Assembly: GCA_913061235.1 (NCBI GenBank)
Contig: CAJXTB010000007.1
Location: forward strand, 186,001 to 250,000
Source: an uncultured Pseudomonadota bacterium
GTDB lineage: Bacteria > Myxococcota_A > UBA796 > GCA-2862545
Direction of reading: 5' to 3'
DNA: 64,000 bases
Shown: positions 42,350-51,120 of the stretch, one piece after another
How positions within the stretch are numbered: position 1 is the first letter of the stretch
Layout of the letters: every line of letters begins with the position of its first letter
Made by a program: the position numbers and the translations under genes
Notes under the pieces: model-generated
Databases searched by the model: none
What the model saw: the letters and a program-made list of their open reading frames with translations, nothing else
Told to the model about the DNA's origin: nothing

Positions 42350-43963
42350 ATGCGCATCTCACTGTTGACCCTCGTTCTTGCTCTGCCGCTTGCGGCATGC
42401 ACGGATAAGACCGGCGACTCAGACGACCCTGGAACCTCGGTCGATGAGCGTGAGTTCACGGGCATCAGTGCCATGCCGGCCTCGCTGGCGCTTGGTGTCG
42501 GCCAGACAGAGCAGCTCACTATTCTGGCCGAGTATGACGACGGTACTACGCAAGACGTGACGTCTGCTGCGGACTACCGTGTGGTCAACGCTTCCGTGTT
42601 GGCCGTGTCTCAGACGGGGCTGGTGACGGGCTTAGGACCGGGTTCGTCCTCCGTTGAGGTCAGCTACCAAAACATGGACGTCTCGGTCAGGGCGAATGTG
42701 GGCTCCGCTGAGCTTGAGGGCGAGGTGAGTGTTGTCGGCTACCCAGTGGCGGGTGTCGAGGTGGCACTCACTGGCCCGGTGACAGAGCGCGCGACGACCA
42801 ACGAAGACGGCGAGTACGTCTTCGATGGCCTTCCGGCGGGCGAGTACACCGTGGTTCCTGTGTTCGACAACGCGGACCGCTCTGGTGACGTTGCGCAGAC
42901 CGTCACGGTACCCGGCATGGGGACTGCCAGGCAAGACCTCGTCATTACCCGCGGCGCTTATCCCACGGGCCCAGACGCCTTTGAGCCGAACAGCGTGCCT
43001 GGCAACGGCGGCCCCATCACTGTGGATGTCTTTCAGAATCACACCCTGTGGAAATCCCCGGTCGGTGTTGGCGATGGTGGCGACCGCGACTACTTCCGCG
43101 TGAACGTGGTCGAGGGTGAGACCTATGATTTCCTGACGTTAGGCCTGTGTAATCAGTGTGACACCGTCATTCGCGTGTACGAAGCCGACGGCACTACCCT
43201 CATCGAGACGAACGATGATGCGGCGGCGGCACGGAACTCCCTGTACACCCACACCGCAGAAGTCACGGGTCAGCTCACCTTCCGCGTTGAGTCGTACGAG
43301 GGAGATGACACCGGAAGCGAGGCCTATGGTGTTGCGGACTATTTTGTAGGTGTGCTCAACCATATCGATGAAGATGCCGATATCATCCCGGCGGTCTTGG
43401 ATTGCGACGACAACAACGCAGACGTCACGCCGTTCGGATTCGATATTGCGGACAATGGCCTAGATGAGGACTGTGTCGGAGGCGACGGCATCACCGTGGA
43501 CCCCCACGAGCCGAATGATGACCGCGCGAATGCGACGCCGATTCCGTTCCTTCAAGCCAATCCGCGCGAGCAGCTTCTAGACAGCTCTATTGCCCCTGTG
43601 ACGGGTGCCTTTGGCAGCAGCCGTCGTGGCGATGCACTAGACACGGATTGGTTTAGTGTGGTTGTCCCGGCCAACAGCGCCGTGGTTGCATCCATCCTTT
43701 CCTATGGCCCTGCGACCATTGGCTACTTTGGCACGGACGGTGTCACCGAGCTGCCTCTGGTCGAAGACGCGATGGTCAACGAGACGGACGCACCGGTGAC
43801 CTACTACATCACCCTCACGGGCTCGACGAGTTGGTACCACCTGTGGGCATTCGACCTTGGTGTCGACGAGGACGGTGACGGAGACTACCCACGTCACTTC
43901 CCGGACCTTCGCGACTGTGCAGAGGGCGACCCCTCTCGCGACCACCTGGACTGTGCCAACTAG
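42350..43963 (+). CDS. Surface lipoprotein with BIG2, carboxypeptidase-like and PPC domains
   Basis: This 537-residue protein has lipobox LAAC (about 17), a BIG2-like Ig domain (about 45-125; SALGVGQTEQLTILAEYDDG-type pattern), a carboxypeptidase-regulatory-like domain (about 128-205; GVEVALTGPVTERATTNEDG), and two bacterial pre-peptidase C-terminal (PPC) domains, with a 'VLDCDDNNADVTPF' calcium motif between. It follows the giant protein stop by 3 bases and was probably transcribed with it. No enzyme domain is seen, so binding of other surface proteins or sugars is a guess. Convergent with the OmpA-array gene. Confidence 0.75.
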   Translation: MRISLLTLVLALPLAACTDKTGDSDDPGTSVDEREFTGISAMPASLALGVGQTEQLTILAEYDDGTTQDVTSAADYRVVNASVLAVSQTGLVTGLGPGSSSVEVSYQNMDVSVRANVGSAELEGEVSVVGYPVAGVEVALTGPVTERATTNEDGEYVFDGLPAGEYTVVPVFDNADRSGDVAQTVTVPGMGTARQDLVITRGAYPTGPDAFEPNSVPGNGGPITVDVFQNHTLWKSPVGVGDGGDRDYFRVNVVEGETYDFLTLGLCNQCDTVIRVYEADGTTLIETNDDAAAARNSLYTHTAEVTGQLTFRVESYEGDDTGSEAYGVADYFVGVLNHIDEDADIIPAVLDCDDNNADVTPFGFDIADNGLDEDCVGGDGITVDPHEPNDDRANATPIPFLQANPREQLLDSSIAPVTGAFGSSRRGDALDTDWFSVVVPANSAVVASILSYGPATIGYFGTDGVTELPLVEDAMVNETDAPVTYYITLTGSTSWYHLWAFDLGVDEDGDGDYPRHFPDLRDCAEGDPSRDHLDCAN

Positions 43964-43965
43964 CG

Positions 43966-46146
43966 CTAGGGACTTTCCAAGTGGACCACAACGCGACGGT
44001 CTGACGGGCCACCTGTCGGATTGACGACAATGCGTGTGCGCAGACGTTCCGCTTCGATACCGGCGTACTCTAGGAATTCTGCAACGACCGCAGCGCGTTC
44101 TTCGGCAAGGTCAGCAAGGATGACGCGGCCGTCAGCGCCACACGCGGTACCGGTCACTTGAACGGGCATGTGGGTGAGCAGAAGCGACGGGACGAGGGCC
44201 AGAAGCTTGCCGCGTGCGTCGGCGTCTAGCTCACTTGAGCGCGCATGGAACCCGACGGCCTCGGCAGCAGAAACACTCGATACGCGGAAGGTGACCGCCC
44301 CTTCCTCAGTAGTGCTTGCCGAGCCAGATGTGCTCAGCCGGCCACGCTCGACTCCTAAGGCAATCAGGGCGTCCTGCACTTTGCTCGCACGAAGTCGGCC
44401 CAGGACCGATTCCGGAGCTTGGTCGGCCTCTACGCCTGTCCCAGAGATTTCGACACGCACCGGATGGGTTGCCATTGCCTCGGCCACCCGTCGCAACACA
44501 GGCTCAGCGAGGTTGCCTGGGGCATCCACACCAGGCTCATATCGAATGCGTTCACTCGACAGAAGCGGTGGCGGCAGCACGACAAAATCGACCATACGGT
44601 GGGCTACGGTGTCCTCCACCCCAACATCAGGAAATCCCCGTTTTGTGATTCGGTCCGGGTCCACTCCGTTGTCTCGGAAGAAACGCGCAACGACTTCTGC
44701 TCGTCTGCTCGCTAGTTCACCCGCTGCCGATAGGTCTTCGTCTACCGCGTGGCCGCGAATCGCAACGCGCATGACCGGGTGACTGCTGGCGAGGGCGGCC
44801 GCTTCGCGAAGAGGCTGAACGGATACGCCTTCGACTTGTTCTGTGCCGTGTTCAAAGAAGATCTGGTGCGGAAGTTCTACGGTCTCGCCGCCGCTTCTCA
44901 GGCGGAAGCCGACACCACCGTCCAAGTCGTCAACAGCTCTGCGGCCCATGGCGAACAACCGGTCCTCGGTCACATCTCTGAACAGCAGATGGTCGCGAAC
45001 GGCGTCTGCACGTTGCTGTGACAGGGCGCCTTCACTGCGGTCTCGGTGGCCTGAGACTTCGAGCTGGAAGGAACCTTCGGCCATTGCCTGCACGACTGGG
45101 GCGATGCGTTCGGCAAGGTCTGCTGGCAGCGTGGTGCTGTCCGGCTCGAAGGGAATTCGGATTTCGGTGGTTTCGTCGTCTTCCCCAGTCCAGCGCACGC
45201 GCACCGAGCGGTTCTCAGCGCGGCCTTCAGGGGTCCATGGCGACTCTACCGGCGTTGTTGCCTTGAGGTCTTGAACGGTGAGCTGGGAAGCGGCAATGCC
45301 GGCGGCGACGAGGGCATCACGTACAGCAGCAGCGCGGTCTGCAGACAGCTGGTCCTCGGCGTCATCGGCGTGGCCTTCGATGCTGATCGCTGTGTCGGGA
45401 AAGCCGAAGAGGTCGGCTGCGAGCGCGTCTAGCGCCTCCTTTTGCTCCTGAGAAAGCTCGGCGGTATCTGGCTCGAAGGGCACCCACAGGCTCTCGATCT
45501 GCATCCAGTTGGGCACCAGGGCAAATCGTTGGTCGGCGTTGTCTGTGCGAACGACCTCAATGCTGCGCTGGCTCATCTGGTAGTGGTCGGTCTGTGCTTG
45601 GAGTCGCCACGTACCGGGACGCGCCTGGAAGACGACCTGTCCGGTGGTTGGGTCTGTCTGCTCGGTCGGAATGTGACCCGGGCCGTCCCAGCGAACGTTG
45701 GCGGCGATGGGCTTGCGCGAGTCAGCGTCTACAACGTGAATGACGACCGGTGTGGACTGCCAGTCGAGAACCACCACTTCGGTGACGGCACCCTCTGGGA
45801 TTTCCCAGTCTGTGAGGGTGTTGGTGACGTATCCTTCAGCGCCGGCCGCGATTTCCACGACGGTGGTGGGGGTTCGGTCGGTGAAGGTGACGGACCCCTG
45901 AGCGTCTGCCGTGCCGCGTTCACTGCCGAGCTGGACGCGTCCGCCTGCGACGGGCTCCCCGTTGAGGTCGAGCACCTTGACTGTCACTGTCCCAAGCTCG
46001 TCTGGACACCCGTCGAGGTCCTTGTAGCCGTTGTGAACCTCAGGCTCTTCGAGGCATTGGTCATCACGGTTGTTGATGCCGTCGTCGTCTCGGTCGCCAG
46101 CATGGGCGACGGGAGCGAAGACGAGGGAGAGAAGTACAATTAGCAT
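43966..46146 (-). CDS. Exported protein with five tandem OmpA-like domains
   Basis: This 726-residue protein has a signal peptide (ends AHAG, 16), a short calcium repeat (DRDDDGINNRDDQC), two carboxypeptidase-regulatory-like segments (about 52-230), and then five successive OmpA-like domains (about 235-330, 335-410, 425-510, 525-610, 635-720). Each starts with a 'f.p....l' strand and has a [Q/S/A]xxRAxxVxxxL helix: DRAAAVRDALVAAGI, QRADAVRDHLLFRD, SRRAEVVARFFRDNG, RASKVQDALIALG, ERAAVVAEFLEYAGI. OmpA domains bind peptidoglycan, so this could be a multivalent wall-binding protein. No barrel is seen. Later copies have lost parts of the binding loop. Confidence 0.78.
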   Translation of the reverse strand: MLIVLLSLVFAPVAHAGDRDDDGINNRDDQCLEEPEVHNGYKDLDGCPDELGTVTVKVLDLNGEPVAGGRVQLGSERGTADAQGSVTFTDRTPTTVVEIAAGAEGYVTNTLTDWEIPEGAVTEVVVLDWQSTPVVIHVVDADSRKPIAANVRWDGPGHIPTEQTDPTTGQVVFQARPGTWRLQAQTDHYQMSQRSIEVVRTDNADQRFALVPNWMQIESLWVPFEPDTAELSQEQKEALDALAADLFGFPDTAISIEGHADDAEDQLSADRAAAVRDALVAAGIAASQLTVQDLKATTPVESPWTPEGRAENRSVRVRWTGEDDETTEIRIPFEPDSTTLPADLAERIAPVVQAMAEGSFQLEVSGHRDRSEGALSQQRADAVRDHLLFRDVTEDRLFAMGRRAVDDLDGGVGFRLRSGGETVELPHQIFFEHGTEQVEGVSVQPLREAAALASSHPVMRVAIRGHAVDEDLSAAGELASRRAEVVARFFRDNGVDPDRITKRGFPDVGVEDTVAHRMVDFVVLPPPLLSSERIRYEPGVDAPGNLAEPVLRRVAEAMATHPVRVEISGTGVEADQAPESVLGRLRASKVQDALIALGVERGRLSTSGSASTTEEGAVTFRVSSVSAAEAVGFHARSSELDADARGKLLALVPSLLLTHMPVQVTGTACGADGRVILADLAEERAAVVAEFLEYAGIEAERLRTRIVVNPTGGPSDRRVVVHLESP

Positions 46147-46217
46147 GGCGCGCGTTTAGCCCGATGAGGTGCGGTCGCCAAAACACACGGGTGCTCTTGG
46201 TTCATCCGAGCCATTTG

Positions 46218-47153
46218 CTACAGACCGAACAGCGTGCGCGCATTGTTGGCGCAGACCGCCTCCAGCGCGGCCTCGGGAAGGTTTGCATCTCTCAACACCT
46301 TCAGCTCTCGGTCCCAGGCATACGGTAGAATGGGGAAGTCGCTGCCGTACAGGACGCGCTCCATTCGTGCACCGAAGAGGTTGAGTGGGTCGGCCTCTTT
46401 GAGGGGAAGGTAGTTACCAATCGCCATGGTTGTATCGACCCATAGGCGGTCCGAACGACGCACCAGAGCGGCGTAGCCCTCAAACTCATCCGCACCGAGG
46501 TGCGGCACACACAGGGTCAGGCGAGGGTGCTTGTTGAGCACCCGAGCCACTCGGTCGACCGAGCAGATGGTGTATGGGTCGACGCGGTATGCCGGTGACT
46601 TAGGCTCGCGGCCCGCGTGAATCACCATGGGCTTACCGGCGTCTGCTGCGGCTCGGTAGGCGTCATCGAGGCGCGGGTCGTCTACGGGCATGCCTTGGAC
46701 ATGACAGTGCAGCTTGACCCCTTGCAGGCCCTTAGCGAAGGCATCGTGCAGGATGTCTCCGGCGTCTTCGTCTTGGGGGTGGACTGTCGCGAGGCCCGTC
46801 ACAGTGGGGGAGGCAGACGCCAGTGTGGCAACGTAGTCGTTCAGGCCACGCGCGATGCCTGGCTTGTGAGCATAGTGCAGTGCAACAATGTGCTCAACGC
46901 CGTGCTCGGCGAGGAACTGGATGATGTCTTCGCTGTACAGCGGGTAGCGAATCGGCCAGCCGTTGGTGTGGAACCAAGCGAAGATGGCATCAAAGAGGCG
47001 GTCGGGAAACAGGTGGACATGGGCGTCAATCACCGGCGGCAGCCCGTCAGGTACCCGCGCACCTTCTTCGTCATCCAGGCCTGGAAGGGGTAGCCGTAAC
47101 GACCCGTCTGGATTGCGAAACACATCCCCCGCACAGGTCAGATGTTCGCTCAC
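46218..47153 (-). CDS. Amidohydrolase-family (amidohydrolase_2/COG2159) metal-dependent hydrolase
   Basis: This 311-residue protein has VIDAHVHLFPDRLFD, then KPMVIHAGREPKS, VPHLGADEFEG and LYGSDFPILPYAWDRE, the order of the amidohydrolase_2 (ACMSD-like) family with metal-binding histidines and a final Asp. It may be a hydrolase or decarboxylase; substrate unknown. It is the last gene of a four-gene minus-strand run: its GTG start overlaps the previous TGA (GTGA). Confidence 0.82.
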   Translation of the reverse strand: MSEHLTCAGDVFRNPDGSLRLPLPGLDDEEGARVPDGLPPVIDAHVHLFPDRLFDAIFAWFHTNGWPIRYPLYSEDIIQFLAEHGVEHIVALHYAHKPGIARGLNDYVATLASASPTVTGLATVHPQDEDAGDILHDAFAKGLQGVKLHCHVQGMPVDDPRLDDAYRAAADAGKPMVIHAGREPKSPAYRVDPYTICSVDRVARVLNKHPRLTLCVPHLGADEFEGYAALVRRSDRLWVDTTMAIGNYLPLKEADPLNLFGARMERVLYGSDFPILPYAWDRELKVLRDANLPEAALEAVCANNARTLFGL

Positions 47154-48367
47154 TTGGCTACTTTCTCTGCTGCGGCAAGCACGTCCTTGACCGGGACAAT
47201 CTTGGCGAAGGGCACCACTTCAGCGGCCTCGCTGGCCAGCTGGGCGACGTCTCCCATCTTTTTGCTGACCGCCAAGATGAGGTTGCCAGGACCATGACGA
47301 CGCAGCGCCTCGAGCCGTCGATTCAGGTAGTCTTTCTTCCAGTAGCCTAGGATTTCGATGTACGCTGTGCGGTCGCCATTGGTCAGGCGATAGTCTGGGA
47401 GAATAACGGACCGTCCTCCTAAATCCATAGGTCGGACTCTGCGGTCTAGCTTCCACGCGGTCTGTTTGTTGGCCTTGAAGCGTTCCACAAACCACTCGTG
47501 GACTTGGGTCTCGTAGTTGCCGGTGTCGCGGTAGTGACTGACCAAGGCGCTGGATGGGTCGATGGTGAGCTCTTTGTCCGTGCGCTTCCACCGCACGGAT
47601 GCGGTGGCTGTCCAGGGGCCATCTTGTAGAAGCAAGGCCGGGAAGAAGCTGGCCAGCTGCATACCGTAGCGGCTGGACTGGTGGAAGATGCTTCCCGGAC
47701 CATCCAAGGTGAGCACGAGTGCCTTGCCGTCACGGGTGGCGCTGTGCACGAGCTGGTAGAACTTCGCCCAGCGCATGAGCTGGCGGATTCGCGGCACCGT
47801 AGGTTCGTCCAAAACAATACGGACTTGTGTCGCGTGCAGTAGCACCGATTGGACCAAGCTGACGTTGTAGCGGTTCAACAACCATGTAGGCTCTTTGGCA
47901 TCAAAGGCCGTGAGTCGCTGCTCGTCTGGTAGGTCTCCGTACAGTGCCGACGCCAGGTCATTGGGGTCCATGCCCATGGACTGGGCCACATCCAGCATCA
48001 CGGTGTCGCAGGTCGCATGGCCAAGCGGACCGGACGTCAGCGAGACCCCTCCAGCCGCGTGTGCGGCCAGAAAGACAGCCTCTCTGAGCTCGGTGGGGGG
48101 CAAGGGGGTGGCGACCTCGAAGGTGCACCGATCCAGGATTATCTTAGCCACACCGCGAATCAGCTTTTGGTCGCGCCGGTCTCCGATAGCCTCTAGGATG
48201 GCTTGGTCGACCTGTCCCTTGGTCCACCGCTCTGCGAGGCCGTCGTTGAGCAGAGCTACCAGCGTCTCCGCAGTCTCCAAGAGATCTTTCGAGTTCGGCT
48301 TGATGAACGTGGGGGCAATGGCGCCGCCACGAGGCAGGCGGACGCGAACGAGGTCACTGGTCAGCAT
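47150..48367 (-). CDS. DUF790 family (Bax1-like) nuclease
   Basis: This 405-residue protein matches DUF790: starts MLTSDLVRVRLPRGG, continues with the helical N-terminal domain, and has near the C-terminus LPDYRLTNGDRTAYIEILGY followed by WKKDYLNRRLEAL, a PD-(D/E)xK-like core. Archaeal Bax1 is a nuclease that pairs with the XPB helicase for repair. No helicase gene is in this window. The amidohydrolase gene overlaps its end and the exonuclease gene ends 9 bases before its start, so it is part of a compact run. The nuclease activity is inferred. Confidence 0.75.
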   Translation of the reverse strand: MLTSDLVRVRLPRGGAIAPTFIKPNSKDLLETAETLVALLNDGLAERWTKGQVDQAILEAIGDRRDQKLIRGVAKIILDRCTFEVATPLPPTELREAVFLAAHAAGGVSLTSGPLGHATCDTVMLDVAQSMGMDPNDLASALYGDLPDEQRLTAFDAKEPTWLLNRYNVSLVQSVLLHATQVRIVLDEPTVPRIRQLMRWAKFYQLVHSATRDGKALVLTLDGPGSIFHQSSRYGMQLASFFPALLLQDGPWTATASVRWKRTDKELTIDPSSALVSHYRDTGNYETQVHEWFVERFKANKQTAWKLDRRVRPMDLGGRSVILPDYRLTNGDRTAYIEILGYWKKDYLNRRLEALRRHGPGNLILAVSKKMGDVAQLASEAAEVVPFAKIVPVKDVLAAAEKVAK

Positions 48368-48376
48368 GTGATGTCC

Positions 48377-49258
48377 CTAGGGGCGAACGCGGCGTTCGGC
48401 GATGCATGAATCCAGCGCCCAGTCGTCTATGCGGAAGCCCTTGCTGTTGCCTCGGGAACGGCCGGAGCCGCGCACGTCTAGCCAGCGCCGAATCCATGAG
48501 CGGGTACTCTCGGGAAAACGCCAACGCCACTGGCCATCGTGGCGTTCGCGGGCCTTTTCCATCCAGGCCAAGTACAGTGGATACTCCTCTGCGTACTCGC
48601 CTTGGTGCTTGCCGGTTGCAAAAACCACTGCCCCGTTTCCGTCGACCCCCAGAGGGCCTCCCGGTGGTGGTCGACCAATGGCCCGTGCCCAGTCGAGCAT
48701 GGACTGCAGCTCGTCTTCGACCTCATGCCGGCGCACGAGCTCAATGAAACACTTCCCCGTTGCTTCGGCGTCGTTTACCGCACGGTGAGCCCCGTCCAAG
48801 GTGATGTCTAGGCGCTTGCAGAGGTCGGAGAGCTTGTGACCACGGACTTCCTTGTACACGCGCATGGAGACATCGATTGTGTCCACCGCGGCAAGAGGCT
48901 CCCGCCACGCAATACCCGCCATCACCAGTTCCTTCTTTAGGAAAGCCAGGTCGAAAGGGAAGTTATGGGCGACGGCGACCGAGTCTACAAACAGGTCGCG
49001 AATCTGCTCTGCGTACTCAGTGAACGGTGGCTTGTCCTGCACATCATCATTGGTGATGCCGGTGATCTGAGTGACCGTTCGCGGAATTGGAATGCCGGGA
49101 TTGATCAGCCATGCGTGTTCGGTGGTCCGAGCGATGCCACCCGACTCGTCGAGCTGGAAGACGACGGCGGCGAACTCGATGACGCGGTCGTCCAGGAATG
49201 GCGAAAGCCCGGTGGTCTCGGTGTCGAAAGCGACGATTCGGCGGTTCTTCCACTTCAT
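48377..49258 (-). CDS. DnaQ-like (DEDDh) 3'-5' exonuclease
   Basis: This 293-residue protein has exonuclease motifs I FDTETTGL (about 10-17), II HNFPFDLAFL and III HRAVNDAEAT, in the RNase T/DnaQ superfamily with the DEDDh order. The C-terminal third (about 190-293), rich in Arg and Trp, is not part of the catalytic fold and may bind DNA. ATG 49258 is chosen because motif I begins just after it; a longer frame to 49339 lacks a better site. Neighbours are a nucleosidase and a Bax1-like nuclease, so a repair or salvage function is plausible. Confidence 0.82.
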   Translation of the reverse strand: MKWKNRRIVAFDTETTGLSPFLDDRVIEFAAVVFQLDESGGIARTTEHAWLINPGIPIPRTVTQITGITNDDVQDKPPFTEYAEQIRDLFVDSVAVAHNFPFDLAFLKKELVMAGIAWREPLAAVDTIDVSMRVYKEVRGHKLSDLCKRLDITLDGAHRAVNDAEATGKCFIELVRRHEVEDELQSMLDWARAIGRPPPGGPLGVDGNGAVVFATGKHQGEYAEEYPLYLAWMEKARERHDGQWRWRFPESTRSWIRRWLDVRGSGRSRGNSKGFRIDDWALDSCIAERRVRP

Positions 49259-49266
49259 GTGCTTTG

Positions 49267-49830
49267 TTAACCCGCCTCGACAAGCGTCCGTGCGGCTTCG
49301 CGGGCCGCGTCTTGTGCTTCGTCGCGGTGCGCCAGCCACTCCACATGCGCGCCCGGTCCGACCACGTTGGCGATGCCGAGGATGGCCACGAATGGAATGC
49401 CGACGTCGTGGCAGGCCATGGCCACGCTGTAGGCTTCGAGGTGTTCGACTGAGAAGCCGTCAGACAGGCGATCTGCGAGGGTTGGGTCCGTTGTCACAGC
49501 GCCGGTTGTGAGCACGGCGTGGCGTGGCAGGTCCAGCTGATCAAGAAGGGAGGCCGCCCCGCGAATGGGCTGTGGCGGTCGGGGGACGTAGCCAAGGCCC
49601 ATGGCCGCCACGCCGTAGGACCACCCGAGCGTTTCTGAAGCGATCACCGTGCCAATGGCAGGGCCACCGACATAGGCACCGGCCGTTCCGATCAGGATGA
49701 CAGCCTTGGGACGCCGTTCGGCGATGATGCGTGCCGCGGTTGTAGCGGCAGCGATGGGGCCGACGCCCACGACAGCTCCTGGAAGAGTGCCAAGCTCTTC
49801 GGCGGCAGCGGCGAGTACAAGTGTGTTCAT
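49267..49830 (-). CDS. Nucleosidase/phosphorylase-superfamily protein (futalosine-hydrolase-like)
   Basis: This 187-residue protein has the PNP/UDP fold pattern: GVGPIAAATTAARII, AVILIGTAGAYVG and VEHLEAYSVAMACHDVGIPFVAILGIANVVG. The latter is the catalytic E/D segment of this superfamily. At 187 residues it is shorter than MTA nucleosidases and closer to futalosine hydrolases, which act in menaquinone synthesis, but no other such genes are near. Substrate is not certain. It is divergent from the TetR gene at 50045. Confidence 0.75.
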   Translation of the reverse strand: MNTLVLAAAAEELGTLPGAVVGVGPIAAATTAARIIAERRPKAVILIGTAGAYVGGPAIGTVIASETLGWSYGVAAMGLGYVPRPPQPIRGAASLLDQLDLPRHAVLTTGAVTTDPTLADRLSDGFSVEHLEAYSVAMACHDVGIPFVAILGIANVVGPGAHVEWLAHRDEAQDAAREAARTLVEAG

Positions 49831-49924
49831 GCGGCTGGGTAAAGCCCGCAGGCCGACCGGTCAAGGCGTTCGGTTGCTCGCTTCAAGCCTTGACAAGTCA
49901 GAAGGCGATCTACCCAAATGGCAT

Positions 49925-49942
49925 ATGCTGCAATTGCAGCAT
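49925..49942. promoter_or_regulatory. Perfect 18-bp palindrome, likely TetR operator
   Basis: ATGCTGCAATTGCAGCAT reads the same on both strands. It lies in the divergent region between the nucleosidase gene (49830, minus) and the TetR regulator (50045, plus), about 95 to 103 bases from each start. TetR-family repressors commonly bind such palindromes at their own promoter. A TTGACA sequence lies 30 bases upstream at 49890-49895. Confidence 0.6.
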
Positions 49943-50044
49943 TCGGTGCCTTGATACTCTTGAAATTCCGGCTGTAGAGTGCGATATGTGGCAGTAGTGG
50001 CGGGTTTTGGTGGTGGTGCTCATCCGAATGCGTCACGATATTGT

Positions 50045-50659
50045 ATGGCTAATCGTCGTTTGGTGAATCAGCGGCGCATCTTGGACGGTGCTTCGCACAT
50101 TTTGGAGACCGGGTCGTGGGGCGGGTTCACCGTGGACTCGCTGGCTCAGTACCTAAAGATGAGCAAGTCCACGCTGTATCGCTGCTTTGTTTCCAAGGAA
50201 GCGGTCGTCAACATGTTGGTGGGCGAGATCTGCACCCGTGTCGATGGACAGTACCTGCGCATTGCCCAGGATGCGTCCTCCCCGGCACCGGTTGAGTTCG
50301 AACGGTTTGTAGATGCGTATGCGGCTTTCTGTGAAGATCTGCCCCGCACGGTCATTACCGACCGCGGCGTCTTGCCCGCGGACACCCGCGCTCGCTTGAT
50401 GGTCACCCGCATTCACTTGGACAACGTCTGCAGCCGCATCCTTCGTCTGGGGCGTGCGCAGGGCCAGCTCCGCGTAGACGACCCGACCGTTGTTGCGGCG
50501 GGCATCGTTGCCGCCCTAGAGGCCGTGGCTGAGTTCACCGCGCGACGTGATGGTATGCGCAGCAGAAGCGAACCCGTTCGGGCCGTCGCCGGCGTGTTTC
50601 TCAACGGCCTATCCGACCTGTCTAGTGCGCCTGCCCGCCGTTCGTACGGAGCCCGCTAG
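50045..50659 (+). CDS. TetR-family transcriptional regulator
   Basis: This 204-residue protein has an N-terminal HTH: RILDGASHILETG, FTVDSLAQYLKMSKSTLYRCFVSKEAVV. The C-terminal ligand domain is helical with no close family. The ATG at 50045 sits just before the HTH; an upstream frame to 49979 lacks a better start. It probably controls itself and the divergent nucleosidase operon through the palindrome at 49925. Its 3' end overlaps the convergent rlmH gene by 4 bases. Confidence 0.82.
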   Translation: MANRRLVNQRRILDGASHILETGSWGGFTVDSLAQYLKMSKSTLYRCFVSKEAVVNMLVGEICTRVDGQYLRIAQDASSPAPVEFERFVDAYAAFCEDLPRTVITDRGVLPADTRARLMVTRIHLDNVCSRILRLGRAQGQLRVDDPTVVAAGIVAALEAVAEFTARRDGMRSRSEPVRAVAGVFLNGLSDLSSAPARRSYGAR

Positions 50660-51120
50660 TGGTGGTAGGGCACGCCCTCACACAGCGTCATCACGCGGTA
50701 CAGCTGCTCGGCGAGCACCACACGCGCAATGTCGTGATTCATGACCGCTGAAGAGAGCCGGATGACGTGGTTGGCCCGCTTTCGAAGCAGTGCATCATGG
50801 CCGTAAGCACCGCCTAGAGCGAACACCATTCGCTTGACGCCAGAGTGCCTGCCAGACCGAACCAAGTCTACGAACGCGTGGGTGTCGAGGTCTTTACCCC
50901 GTTCGTCCATCACAACCAGGACGTCGCGGTGGCCTATAGTCGCCAACAACCGCTCGCTCTCCGCACGCCGGACAGCGTCTATATCACCGCGAAACTTCTG
51001 CACGGCGACGTGTTCGGACCCGAGTCCGCCCCATCGCCGCAGTCGCTTGTCGTATTCGGCGACGGCGGCTTCAGCCCACTTGAACCCGCCGCGCCCGACC
51101 GTGAGAACAACTAGCTTCAC
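50656..51120 (-). CDS. rlmH: 23S rRNA (pseudouridine1915-N3)-methyltransferase RlmH
   Basis: This 154-residue protein is a full-length SPOUT enzyme: MKLVVLTVGRG, VVMDERGKDLDTHAFV, FALGGAYGHD and the ending RVVLAEQLYRVMTLCEGVPYHH. It methylates pseudouridine 1915 in helix 69 of 23S rRNA on mature ribosomes. The rsfS-rlmH pairing is a common gene order, and here they overlap by 4 bases (51117-51120). Confidence 0.93.
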   Translation of the reverse strand: MKLVVLTVGRGGFKWAEAAVAEYDKRLRRWGGLGSEHVAVQKFRGDIDAVRRAESERLLATIGHRDVLVVMDERGKDLDTHAFVDLVRSGRHSGVKRMVFALGGAYGHDALLRKRANHVIRLSSAVMNHDIARVVLAEQLYRVMTLCEGVPYHH

